A stretch of DNA of 31,805 nucleotides, taken from a virus. The position numbers and the translations under genes were made by a program. The stretch spans positions 1-31,805 of IMG/VR virus record IMGVR_UViG_3300031963_000607, one strand, 5' to 3'. The notes below the pieces were generated by a model, which was not told the DNA's origin, did no database searches, and saw only the letters and a program-made list of their open reading frames with translations. This document shows, in pieces, positions 5,961 to 13,147 of this stretch; within the stretch, counting starts at the first letter, position 1; every line of letters starts with the position of its first letter.

Positions 5961-6624
5961 AATATTTGTTGGATACGACAGTCGCGAAGATGCTGCGTAT
6001 CAAGTATGTGAAAAGTCTTTGCAGACGACGGCTTCGATTCCTTTAGAAATCGTTCCGATAAAGCAGTACGAGCTGCGCAAGCAGGGTGTCTATTGGCGTG
6101 GATTCGATGCGAAGGCGTCTACTGAGTTCAGCATTACGCGGTTTCTTACTCCATACCTCGCGGGGTATACCGGCTGGGCCTTGTTTTGCGACTGCGATTT
6201 TCTGTTCCGGCGGGACATTGCGGGACTGCTTGACTACGCCGACCGGACAAAAGCGTGCTTCGTTGTACCGCACGATTACCGGCCGACCGAAACGGTCAAA
6301 ATGGATCATCGACCGCAGCATCTTTACCCTCGCAAGAACTGGAGTTCATTCATGTTCATCAACTGTGAGCATGAACAAGTTAAGCAACTAACGCCAGAGA
6401 TTGTGAATGTTGCGACACCGAGTTATCTTCACAGGTTTGAATGGCTCACTGATGATGTCATGGGTTACCTTCCGGTGACGTACAACTATCTTGAGGGTTG
6501 GTACAAACCGTCTGACGAACCGGATCCCATAGCGGTTCACTTCACGAGGGGCGGTCCTTGGTTTAAGGACTGGTGCGACGTTGAATACGGCCGCGAATGG
6601 ATGGCCGTGGCATCGATGACATGA
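5953..6624 (+). CDS. GT-A fold glycosyltransferase (GT8-like), 223 aa
   Basis: It begins LKIFVGYDSREDAAYQVCEKS, a start seen in many phage and bacterial GT8-like proteins. WALFCDCDFLF holds D80-C-D82 as the DxD motif, and AVHFTRGGPWF near residues 192-202 carries a probable metal/donor-binding His and an acceptor loop. It is the same length as its upstream neighbour, but the two share only fold-level features, so they are not a recent tandem duplication. An 8-nt overlap with the upstream gene and an ATGA overlap with the next gene indicate a single operon. Donor and acceptor are unknown. Confidence 0.75.
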   Translation: MLKIFVGYDSREDAAYQVCEKSLQTTASIPLEIVPIKQYELRKQGVYWRGFDAKASTEFSITRFLTPYLAGYTGWALFCDCDFLFRRDIAGLLDYADRTKACFVVPHDYRPTETVKMDHRPQHLYPRKNWSSFMFINCEHEQVKQLTPEIVNVATPSYLHRFEWLTDDVMGYLPVTYNYLEGWYKPSDEPDPIAVHFTRGGPWFKDWCDVEYGREWMAVASMT

Positions 6625-8003
6625 CAAAGCATCAAAAGACTATCAAGCAGATTGAAGCCAAGTTCCAGGCGGGCAAGCTGGATGAGGCTATGGATCTGTG
6701 CAACCTTGCGATCTCTCTCGCTCCGAAAGATCCGATTGCATACCGTGCGAAGGCGCGTCTTTTCCAGATAAAGGGTAACTACCCGGAGGCGGAGAAGTAC
6801 TACTGCGCAGCCATGAAGAGGATGAATCCCGAGGTTGATGACCTTGTGAATCTTGGGATCAGCCTGTCTTCTCAGCAAAAGTACGACGAAGCGATTGTTC
6901 AGTTTGATCGTGTGCTCGAGATGAACCCGAAGTATTTGCACGCAGTGATTCAGCGTGGCGCTTCGCACTGGGAGATGCACCGGTACGACAAGGCGATGGA
7001 GGACTTTCGTTTAGCAAATGAAATTGCACCGGACGATGCCAATGCAAACTGGATCTTGGGTCTGCTGTCGCTACAGATGAACGACTTCAAGACGGGCTGG
7101 CCGTTGTATGAAAAACGCTGGCAGAGCGAGAGGTTCAAGAGTCGTAAGCTGGTCACTCAGAAACCGCAGTGGACTACGAGCAGCAATGCGAATTCTGCGC
7201 TGGTCTGGGGTGAGCAGGGCATTGGGGATCAGATCATTTACGGATCGTTGCTCCCGGCCATTCGCAAGAAGGCGGGTTACGTGACGGCGATGGTAGATCC
7301 CAGGCTGGTGCCGATCTTCAAGCGGTCGATGCCGGACATCAACTTCATGTCGAACTTGGATCAAGTCCAGGCTGCGTTACATGAAACGCAGATTCCGTTC
7401 GCCAGCATTGGCGGAACATTTATTCAAGAGCTGGACGACATTGAGGTTCACGCAGCCCGGCGGTATCTGACGGCTGACCCTGAACTGGTTGAGAAGTACC
7501 GCCAGGAGCTTGGGCTTGACCCGAACAAGTTGACGGTGGGGATGTCGTGGATCAGCAGTGCCATCAAGATTGGGCCGCACAAGAGCGTCAATCTTGAGCA
7601 GCTGATGCCTATTTTGAAGGGCGACTACAACATCTTAAACCTGCAATACGGCAGCGATAAGCGGGCCATTGACGAGTTCAACCGCAAGCATGGCACGAAC
7701 ATCGTGACAAGCTCTGTGAACCTCTGGAGCGATTTTGAGGGGCTTGCTGCGATCTGTATGCAATGTGATGTGGTGGTATCGATCAGCAGTTCCACCGTTC
7801 ATCTGGCCGGTGCTCTGGGTGTACCGGTTCTTTTGATGGATGCAAACAAGTTGTGGTACTGGGGCAACACCCGCAATGGTCGCAGCCTGTGGTACCCGAG
7901 CGTTCAGGTTTTCCCCAGAGCGAGTATGGTTTCGCCGTGGGATAATGTGATTGAAAGCGTTAAGAGTGCATTAGAAACTGGGAGTTTTAAAAATGGAGGT
8001 TAA
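6621..8003 (+). CDS. TPR-repeat glycosyltransferase (GT41/GT9-like), 460 aa
   Basis: The ATG at 6621 overlaps the previous stop (ATGA); a start at 6597 would overlap it further and is not needed. Residues about 1-165 are TPR helix pairs (for example KYDEAIVQFDRVLEMNPKY and RYDKAMEDFRLANEIAPDD). A GT-B glycosyltransferase-like half follows: ALVWGEQGIGDQIIYGSLLP, then a C-terminal donor-site segment VVVSISSSTVHLAGALGVPV and WYWGNTRNGRSLWYPSVQVF. This arrangement occurs in bacterial and phage TPR-glycosyltransferases, in which the TPRs usually bind a protein or glycan acceptor. With the two GT-A enzymes and the O-methyltransferase it forms a likely glycosylation pathway. Protein O-glycosylation versus lipopolysaccharide modification cannot be decided here. 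Confidence 0.8.
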   Translation: MTKHQKTIKQIEAKFQAGKLDEAMDLCNLAISLAPKDPIAYRAKARLFQIKGNYPEAEKYYCAAMKRMNPEVDDLVNLGISLSSQQKYDEAIVQFDRVLEMNPKYLHAVIQRGASHWEMHRYDKAMEDFRLANEIAPDDANANWILGLLSLQMNDFKTGWPLYEKRWQSERFKSRKLVTQKPQWTTSSNANSALVWGEQGIGDQIIYGSLLPAIRKKAGYVTAMVDPRLVPIFKRSMPDINFMSNLDQVQAALHETQIPFASIGGTFIQELDDIEVHAARRYLTADPELVEKYRQELGLDPNKLTVGMSWISSAIKIGPHKSVNLEQLMPILKGDYNILNLQYGSDKRAIDEFNRKHGTNIVTSSVNLWSDFEGLAAICMQCDVVVSISSSTVHLAGALGVPVLLMDANKLWYWGNTRNGRSLWYPSVQVFPRASMVSPWDNVIESVKSALETGSFKNGG

Positions 8004-8172
8004 TGAGGATGCCATCAAACAGTACCTCGCCGCTATCGGCAAGCGAGGTGGAAGCTCTGCTAGCGGAGATAAAAAGCGCAGACCGCGAGAGCACTACCAG
8101 CGAATGGCAAAGCTCAGTCACGCCAAGCGAAAGAAGCGATCCCGTAAATCCAAGTCACTACAAGAAGGGTGA
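7993..8172 (+). CDS. small basic protein overlapping the DUF3310 gene, 59 aa
   Basis: The ATG at 7993 has GGGAG about 8 nt upstream and lies within the end of the TPR-glycosyltransferase gene. The product begins MEVNEDAIKQYLAAIGKRGG and turns strongly basic (HAKRKKRSRKSKSLQEG). This layout, a short helix then IGKRGG then a Lys/Arg-rich tail, is typical of small phage nucleic-acid-binding proteins. Nearly the whole gene is overprinted on the N-terminal codons of the DUF3310 gene in another frame. Both frames have good ribosome sites, so I consider both real. Confidence 0.6.
   Translation: MEVNEDAIKQYLAAIGKRGGSSASGDKKRRPREHYQRMAKLSHAKRKKRSRKSKSLQEG
7995..7999 (+). promoter_or_regulatory. ribosome binding site embedded in the 59-aa gene
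   Basis: GGAGG lies inside codons 1-3 of the 59-aa gene. It is 3 nt from the ATG at 8003 and 9 nt from the ATG at 8009, so 8009 is the better-spaced start of the DUF3310 gene. Its presence shows that the two overlapping frames can be initiated independently. Confidence 0.55.
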
Positions 8173-8350
8173 CATCGAATGCATCGATGCCATCAAAGCG
8201 ATGCTGACACCCGATGAGTGGAGGGGGTTTCTGAAGGGGACGGCAGTGGCGTATCTCTGGCGGCTCGGGCACAAGGATGCCATTGAGCAGGACGCCGGCA
8301 AGACTTTGTGGTACGTCTCTTGGCTTGCGAACAAAGACCCGAGGGGATAA
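8009..8350 (+). CDS. DUF3310 domain protein, 113 aa
   Basis: Residues about 44-108 (DPVNPSHYKKGDIECIDAIK ... GFLKGTAVAYLWRLGHKD ... DAGKTLWYVSWL) match the DUF3310 signature of many phage proteins: VNPSHY, the FLKG segment, YL-R-GHKD and the final WY helix. The biochemical role of DUF3310 is not well established; it is often labelled as related to phage nucleotide kinase. The roughly 43 residues before the domain are Ser/Glu-rich and are overprinted by the 59-aa gene, so the start is uncertain (8003 or 8009). The gene ends 44 nt before a strong terminator and is the last gene of the left operon. Confidence 0.8.
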   Translation: MPSNSTSPLSASEVEALLAEIKSADRESTTSEWQSSVTPSERSDPVNPSHYKKGDIECIDAIKAMLTPDEWRGFLKGTAVAYLWRLGHKDAIEQDAGKTLWYVSWLANKDPRG

Positions 8351-8394
8351 GATCCCCCCGTGCTATCTCGTGTTATCTCCTGTTTGTGAGACTT

Positions 8395-8421
8395 GCCCCG
8401 GCCCAGCGCCGGGGCTTTTTT
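8395..8421 (+). terminator. intrinsic terminator ending the left operon
   Basis: GCCCCGGC and GCCGGGGC form a perfect 8-bp GC stem with a 5-nt loop, directly followed by six T. It lies between the convergent DUF3310 and primase genes and works only rightward: on the minus strand no T tract follows the stem. Confidence 0.9.
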
Positions 8422-10657
8422 ATCTGACCCTTGCGCGATAGACCCTGCGGTCTCGCCCAATCGATCCTTTGATTACTTCTTCCAGCAAGTCACCGGACTC
8501 GACGAGGGTTTGAAGTATTTCGTTTCGATCACGGGCCTTCATGCCTTGGCAAACCTTGGCGATCTGGGTGGTGCTCATGCCATCGTCGCCCGAGTTGCGG
8601 ATAATGTTTAGGATCTTCTTGTGCGAGGCTTCGATCTCGTTCTCTGAGATCTCCTTGACGATAAGGTCAGAGGTGTAGTTGAACGACCAACGAGTTAGGT
8701 CGTTCGCCATCTTGAGGATATCGAACGTCAAGATAGGACTTACTGGATCGCGAGCGATTGCTTCGATCATCCCGATCTTCACGGTGATCTCGGTGTACCG
8801 AACCCACAGGGCATCGTCCTTGCGTGCCTGGTTGATTTGCCATTCGCGCATCTTGCTGTACTCCGCAAAGGCTGCGTCTTCCCACTCGACTACGATGGGT
8901 ACGACTGCGGAGTTTGGAATCCCTTGGATATTGGTCATGTTGCCGATGCCCGAGGGGATGATCTGCGCCGAGTGTTGGATATCTTCGATGATGTCCTGCG
9001 GGACTTCTGTGTTGTCGGGGATCTGCGCATCCGGGTAGTCATCGAACGGCGGTACGAGAAGTATTCGGCTGAGCGTTCCGTTATCCACCATGTCGTGGTT
9101 CAGCGCGGGTATCAGCGTTCTTGGAGTTGTGGTTCCAAAGAAGTTGAAGTTTGGTTGATTGATGTCGAGGCGCTGGCGATCCTTGGAGTCTGCGTACTCC
9201 TGCCCGTGGTACACGCCGCTGCTGGAGGAGTAGACCTCGAGCAGGGTCTTGATGATATCGCGCTGATGGGATGCGGCATTGCGTGCCGTCAGACTTTGAA
9301 GGTACAGCCCCATCTCATCGAGGTGTGAGATGCGAGAGGGGTAGTCGTGAAGCGTTCTTAGAATCGCCACACCCGAGCTGAACCTGTCGCCGCAGATCAG
9401 CTGCCCGAGACCGGTCAGTGCCATCAGTTCCTTGATGCGCTGACGCGAGTGATCCTTTCCTGCGCCGGGCTTTGCGACGGCGATCACGAAAAGATTGCAG
9501 CGGGTATTCAGCCTGGCCATTGCGTACCGCCGCCCGAAGATTGCGCCGAACATGCACAGCGTGTTCATCAGCGCGAACGTCGGCTGCGGTTGTTGGGCGG
9601 TGGAGTTGATCCAGCGGGTAACGCGCCCGACCAGCGACGGGCTTTGGAACCACTCCTGCGGGAAGTTCTCTCGAGTGCTTCGGGTAACTTTTTTTACCAT
9701 CTTATCTAGCCCGGTGAGATCGACCTTTGGCGTCTTCATCGGGTTGAGATCAATGTGCGGGGGCGGTACCCAGCCGCTTTGCTGGGCCAAAAAATAGAGC
9801 GTGCCGGCACCGATCTTTGTGGGCGGCGACTTGCTGTAGTGATCCCACCGCTGGCGGGTTTCGATTTGGTTGTACTTGCCAGAGGACTGCGACCACTGAT
9901 CGAAGATGGTGAATCCCTTTGCTTCGGTGGCGCAGTAGATGGCCATGCCGATTCTGTTCCAGTCATCCCAAGAAAGGTCTGGGTTTTGAACGTAGCGAAG
10001 AGCGTCCTCGACCGCAGCAAAGGTGCCGACGAGTCCGTCTTGCGAAGCCTTGACATCCTTGTCTGGGATGACAGTGCGCAGTACCTTCTTGCGAAGGTTG
10101 GGCGGCAGTATTTTGTACGCTTCCTCGCAAGCATGCAGGACTTGCTCTCTGGTTACGAGGGGCAGCGAACTGACGGGCGTCTCATGCGGGGGGCTGACCG
10201 GCCAGCGATACGGTTCACAAGTCTCGGGGTGTATTGCATAAGCAACGAACTGCTGGCCAGCACCCAGCACTTCGATGGGGTGCATGGAGATCTTGCTGAA
10301 CGGTTCGTTGGTTCTGTACAGGTACAATGCCTTGGGCGCTTTACCGATACGGATCATGTCCGTCTGCCCAAGAATATTTGAGAACACCTGCCCCACTTGT
10401 ACGGCAACATCCTGCTCGAGGATATCGATGTCGATAGCGACGACCTCGCCGGCTAGGATTCCGATACCGCAGCCCGGCCATGTAGCCCAGATGTCGATGT
10501 GCGCAAGTTGCGCATCGATATCGTTCCAGCGCGACAGTTCCCCCCACTTGCCACCGTCCCACCGACCTGGACGCTTTGTGCCCGGCATAATTGGGATTAC
10601 GCGATAGCCGGCATCTTTCAGCTTCGCGCCAAATTTGTGCATGAAGTTGTCAGACAT
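8420..10657 (-). CDS. primase-polymerase / PriCT / DUF3987-type ATPase replication protein, 745 aa
   Basis: The start is set at the ATG giving MSDNFMHKFG; an upstream extension would lie within RusA. Residues 1-190 are a bifunctional primase-polymerase (AEP) domain: GCGIGILAGEVVAIDIDIL with the acidic IDID at 75-78, the basic GKAPKALYLYR (105-115) and YAIHPETCEPYRW (140-152). Residues about 212-296 look like PriCT-2 (SWDDWNRIGMAIY ... WDHYSK ... IGAGTLYFLA). An ATPase domain follows with Walker A AKPGAGKD (395-402) and a Walker-B-like HLDEMG (445-450). The C-terminus is a winged-helix-like segment. It should prime and unwind phage DNA. No separate DNA polymerase is in the window. Confidence 0.85.
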   Translation of the reverse strand: MSDNFMHKFGAKLKDAGYRVIPIMPGTKRPGRWDGGKWGELSRWNDIDAQLAHIDIWATWPGCGIGILAGEVVAIDIDILEQDVAVQVGQVFSNILGQTDMIRIGKAPKALYLYRTNEPFSKISMHPIEVLGAGQQFVAYAIHPETCEPYRWPVSPPHETPVSSLPLVTREQVLHACEEAYKILPPNLRKKVLRTVIPDKDVKASQDGLVGTFAAVEDALRYVQNPDLSWDDWNRIGMAIYCATEAKGFTIFDQWSQSSGKYNQIETRQRWDHYSKSPPTKIGAGTLYFLAQQSGWVPPPHIDLNPMKTPKVDLTGLDKMVKKVTRSTRENFPQEWFQSPSLVGRVTRWINSTAQQPQPTFALMNTLCMFGAIFGRRYAMARLNTRCNLFVIAVAKPGAGKDHSRQRIKELMALTGLGQLICGDRFSSGVAILRTLHDYPSRISHLDEMGLYLQSLTARNAASHQRDIIKTLLEVYSSSSGVYHGQEYADSKDRQRLDINQPNFNFFGTTTPRTLIPALNHDMVDNGTLSRILLVPPFDDYPDAQIPDNTEVPQDIIEDIQHSAQIIPSGIGNMTNIQGIPNSAVVPIVVEWEDAAFAEYSKMREWQINQARKDDALWVRYTEITVKIGMIEAIARDPVSPILTFDILKMANDLTRWSFNYTSDLIVKEISENEIEASHKKILNIIRNSGDDGMSTTQIAKVCQGMKARDRNEILQTLVESGDLLEEVIKGSIGRDRRVYRARVR

Positions 10658-11027
10658 TTTGAACTTGAACCTCCACCCTATCTTCCCCGTACTTTTTCGA
10701 GGCAATGATTTCTGCAACGGCTGCATCGTCATGGAAGACGATGCCGTTCAATCCATCCAGTATTGCCTTGATGATGTTGTCGAGATCAGGGCGTGATGTG
10801 TGATATCCCGTTTTCGTTTTGTGCGAAAAGTACGCCGTGATCGTGACCCTTACCGGCCCTTCTAACATGGACTTGCCGAACATGGCAACTTGCCCAAGAG
10901 TCTTGACTTCTTGCTCGTACATCTTGGTCTTGAACGGAGTGTACGTCACGGTCTTCCCCGACCGGCTGCGACCGAATCTTGGGCGGGCTTTCCCTACGGG
11001 CTTTCCGTAAATAACTAGGTCGATCAT
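10650..11027 (-). CDS. rusA: RusA-type Holliday junction resolvase
   Basis: The protein has 125 residues, close to the usual 120. The signature RPDLDNIIKAILDGLNG at 79-95, followed by VFHDDAAVAEI, carries the acidic residues D81, D83 and D100/D101 that bind the metal in RusA, and the basic KARPRFGR stretch near the N-terminus (13-20) fits DNA binding. RusA enzymes are dimeric endonucleases that cut four-way junctions symmetrically and help phages resolve recombination intermediates before packaging. The gene overlaps the primase-polymerase by 8 nt and the HTH gene by 4 nt, forming a three-gene leftward operon. Confidence 0.92.
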   Translation of the reverse strand: MIDLVIYGKPVGKARPRFGRSRSGKTVTYTPFKTKMYEQEVKTLGQVAMFGKSMLEGPVRVTITAYFSHKTKTGYHTSRPDLDNIIKAILDGLNGIVFHDDAAVAEIIASKKYGEDRVEVQVQNV

Positions 11028-11386
11028 TTGACACCCAAAAACTTGTGTATACGCTCGCGGGTCCGGGCGCTGGGAACCTCCTCACCCTTGGCATACTTGG
11101 CCAATGTGTTGCGACTCATTCGCATCTTCTTCGCTCCGTCACGGATGGTGAGTCCGTTCTTGAGCAGTGCAAGCATCAGCTTTTTGTGATAGGGATCTGA
11201 CGCGCTTGCCTCAGTGCTTGCGACTTCGCCCTTTGTTTTCTGGCTGATGATGCGCACAGCCTTGGGCGATGGGGATCTTGACCCGCTGATCCACTTTGTA
11301 ACAGTTGACCTGTCAACCCCGCACATAGCAGCGAACTGCTGATGCGTCAAGTCATTATCGCGTATGTACCTCAAGAACTCATTCAT
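11024..11386 (-). CDS. double helix-turn-helix regulator, 120 aa
   Basis: The ATG at 11386 is chosen because GGAG lies 7 nt upstream. Residues about 12-45 are a Cro/CI-type HTH (LTHQQFAAMCGVDRSTVTKW, then ISGSRSPSPK). After a Ser/Ala linker, residues about 76-110 form a second HTH of the same general type (LTIRDGAKKMRMSRNTLAKY, then AKGEEVPSARTRER). The protein has no peptidase or ligand domain. It should bind DNA and is the first gene of the leftward replication operon, next to an operator-like dyad covering its own candidate promoter, so autoregulation is likely. Two fused HTHs in so short a protein is unusual. No integrase was seen, so it need not be a lysogeny repressor. Confidence 0.8.
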   Translation of the reverse strand: MNEFLRYIRDNDLTHQQFAAMCGVDRSTVTKWISGSRSPSPKAVRIISQKTKGEVASTEASASDPYHKKLMLALLKNGLTIRDGAKKMRMSRNTLAKYAKGEEVPSARTRERIHKFLGVK

Positions 11387-11410
11387 CGGGTAGCTCCATG
11401 CTGTATTGAG

Positions 11411-11427
11411 GGTGACATCATGCCACC
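11411..11427. promoter_or_regulatory. 17-bp imperfect dyad, candidate operator
   Basis: GGTGACATCATGCCACC reads as two 8-bp arms around a central base with a single mismatched pair (A versus C). It lies in the 111-bp divergent region and covers the -10 of the leftward candidate promoter. A Cro/CI-like dimer could bind here; the double-HTH protein encoded next to it is the obvious candidate. Confidence 0.45.
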
Positions 11428-11445
11428 ACTTGCATTCCGTCACAA
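11417..11445 (-). promoter_or_regulatory. candidate promoter for the leftward HTH-rusA-primase operon
   Basis: On the minus strand TTGTGA and CATGAT are spaced exactly 17 bp apart (4/6 and 4/6 to consensus), about 30 bp upstream of the HTH start codon. The overlapping dyad supports a regulated promoter. Transcription is inferred, not shown. Confidence 0.4.
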
Positions 11446-11458
11446 GGGGGTGTACGCT
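11430..11458 (+). promoter_or_regulatory. weak candidate promoter for the rightward recombination operon
   Basis: TTGCAT and TACGCT are spaced 17 bp apart upstream of the gene at 11498. The -10 match is poor (3/6), and the site overlaps the leftward promoter. A promoter is expected somewhere in this divergent gap; this is the best I can see. Confidence 0.25.
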
Positions 11459-11497
11459 CTCTCTGTCGGCATTAACGACAAACCAAGGAAACCTGAA

Positions 11498-11881
11498 ATG
11501 AAAACTGAAATTGAAATTGCAGAAGAGTTGTTTACAGCAAAGATCGAAGAGAAGAAGGCTACCGAAAAGCGAGTAGCCCTCGAGGAAGAGTTGATCGCTC
11601 TTCTCGGTTCAAGAGAGGAAGGTTCCCAGACCCATCAGGTCGGGGCTTTCAAGATCACCATCACTGGCAAGCTCAACCGCAAGATTGATTGGGACATCTT
11701 CGATGCAAAGATTGCAACGAAGATCCCAGAGAGTCTGCATCCTGTGAAGATGAAGCGCGAGCTTGACGATGCTGGGGTCAAGTACCTTTCCAACAACGAG
11801 CCGCAGTTCTACAAGATCCTTTCGGCTGCATTAACTGTCAAGCCAGCCAAGACCGCAGTAACCATTGTTCAAGGAGTTTAA
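11498..11881 (+). CDS. DUF7173-like phage protein, 127 aa
   Basis: The ATG at 11498 has an AAGGA ribosome site 8 nt upstream; the longer frame to 11342 would run back through the divergent promoter region and is rejected. Residues about 1-38 form a charged helix (IEIAEELFTAKIEEKKATEK), followed by a strand-rich part (AFKITITGKLNRKIDWDIFD) and LSNNEPQFYKILSAALTVKP. Proteins of this shape commonly precede the AAA_24 ATPase and DUF669 genes in aquatic phages, as here. A recombination or replication accessory role is inferred from that context; no catalytic motif is present. Confidence 0.75.
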   Translation: MKTEIEIAEELFTAKIEEKKATEKRVALEEELIALLGSREEGSQTHQVGAFKITITGKLNRKIDWDIFDAKIATKIPESLHPVKMKRELDDAGVKYLSNNEPQFYKILSAALTVKPAKTAVTIVQGV

Positions 11882-11885
11882 TGAG

Positions 11886-12650
11886 ATGGCGATATCACTA
11901 AGTAGTTTGAGAAAGACAGGCGTTGCTCGTCCGCCGCGCATCGTGTTGTACGGTGTGCACGGAATCGGCAAGAGCACGTTTGCAGCACAGGCTCCGAAGC
12001 CGGTGTTCATCCAGACCGAAGAGGGCTTGGATGCCATCAACGCCGATGCCTTCCCTCGGTGCCAGAAGTTTGAAGACATCATGGATTGCATCAGCGCCCT
12101 GGCATCGGAGTCGCATGAGTTTGGCACCGTGGTGCTTGACTCTGCGGACTGGGCCGAGCAGCTGATTCACAAGAGAGTTGCGGAAGACAACAACGTCAAG
12201 ACCATCGATGCCATCGGGTACGGTCGCGGCTACAAGGCTGCGTCGGATTACTGGCGTCAGATTCTTGATGCGTTTGATTACCTGCGCAACGAGCAGGGGA
12301 TGCAGGTGATTGTGCTGGCGCATACGCAAGTGAAGCGGTTTGATGATCCTCTCGCTGACCCGTATGACCGGTATCAGTTGGACCTGCATCACGGCAGCTC
12401 AAGCTTGATTGCTGAGTGGTGCGACATTCTGATGTTTGCCAATCAGCAGTACTCGACTGTCAAGAGTGATGTGGGTTTCAACCAGAAGATCACTCGCGCT
12501 GTGGGTAATGGTAACCGGGTGCTGTACACCCAAGAGCGTCCGGGTTGGCAGGCGAAGTCTCGCTGGCCGCTGCCCGACATGCTCTCGCTCGAATACAACA
12601 AGTTTGCCGATGCGCTGAGCACGGCTATGAACAACGTAACTGGAGGTTAA
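11886..12650 (+). CDS. AAA_24 family phage ATPase, Sak4-like recombination protein
   Basis: The start is set at ATG 11886 with AAGGAG 9 nt upstream. Residues 19-31 (IVLYGVHGIGKST) are the Walker A loop, GTVVLDSADW at 80-89 is Walker B, and residues about 147-160 (IVLAHTQVKRFDD) look like a RecA-type sensor segment. This RecA-core family includes Sak4-type single-strand annealing recombinases, usually encoded beside an SSB-like protein, which is exactly the case here (DUF669 follows after 5 nt). The likely role is ATP-dependent DNA recombination or repair during replication. The exact Sak4 assignment is an inference. Confidence 0.8.
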   Translation: MAISLSSLRKTGVARPPRIVLYGVHGIGKSTFAAQAPKPVFIQTEEGLDAINADAFPRCQKFEDIMDCISALASESHEFGTVVLDSADWAEQLIHKRVAEDNNVKTIDAIGYGRGYKAASDYWRQILDAFDYLRNEQGMQVIVLAHTQVKRFDDPLADPYDRYQLDLHHGSSSLIAEWCDILMFANQQYSTVKSDVGFNQKITRAVGNGNRVLYTQERPGWQAKSRWPLPDMLSLEYNKFADALSTAMNNVTGG

Positions 12651-12655
12651 TTAAA

Positions 12656-13141
12656 ATGGCAAAGTTAAGTTTCAACGTCGCAGACGCTGGCGATCTCACA
12701 CAGAACACCCGAGAGATTCTCCCGGCTGGGGATTACACGATGCAGATCGTGCAGTCGGATCTTCGCGACACGAAGGCGGGCGACGGTCAGTACATCTGGC
12801 TGGAGCTGGAGGTGATGGGTCCGAAGTACGCGGGCAGTCGTTTCTGGGAGCGTCTCAATCTTTTCAACAAGAGCGAGGCGACTGTCAAGATTGCTAAGAA
12901 GACTTTGGGCAACATCTGCAACGCGGTTGGCGTGTCTGTTTTTGAGGACACCGAGCAGTTGCATTTCAAGCCTATGAAGGTCAATATTACCCACAAGGAA
13001 AACAAGATGGGTGGTCTTGACGCACGAGCTGCGTACTACCCATTGAACGGGGCGACCCCCGCAGCCGCTGCTCCTCAGGCTGCTCCTGTTGCCACTGCCT
13101 CGGCCGCTGCGCCGAAGCCGTGGGAACGTCACAAGAAGTAA
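12656..13141 (+). CDS. DUF669 protein, probable single-stranded DNA binding protein
   Basis: The ATG at 12656 follows TGGAGG by 9 nt. The 161-residue product opens with MAKLSFNVADAGD and has ILPAGDYTMQIVQSDLRDTK and GQYIWLELEVMGPKYAGSRF, the beta-rich pattern of DUF669, and FWERLNLFNKSEATVKIAKK in the middle. After residue 130 comes a flexible Ala/Pro tail ending PWERHKK rather than the acidic tip of classical SSB. DUF669 proteins are generally taken to be OB-fold ssDNA-binding partners of Sak4-type recombinases. It is followed by a structured intergenic element. Confidence 0.78.
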   Translation: MAKLSFNVADAGDLTQNTREILPAGDYTMQIVQSDLRDTKAGDGQYIWLELEVMGPKYAGSRFWERLNLFNKSEATVKIAKKTLGNICNAVGVSVFEDTEQLHFKPMKVNITHKENKMGGLDARAAYYPLNGATPAAAAPQAAPVATASAAAPKPWERHKK

Positions 13142-13147
13142 CACAAA

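Noticed and set aside
8395-8421. Bidirectional terminator for both convergent operons
   Set aside because: Only the plus strand has a T run after the stem; the leftward side ends with CAAGTCTCAC.
11342-11497. Longer N-terminus for the DUF7173-like protein
   Set aside because: It would run back through the divergent promoter/operator region; the ATG at 11498 has a ribosome site and a family-like N-terminus.
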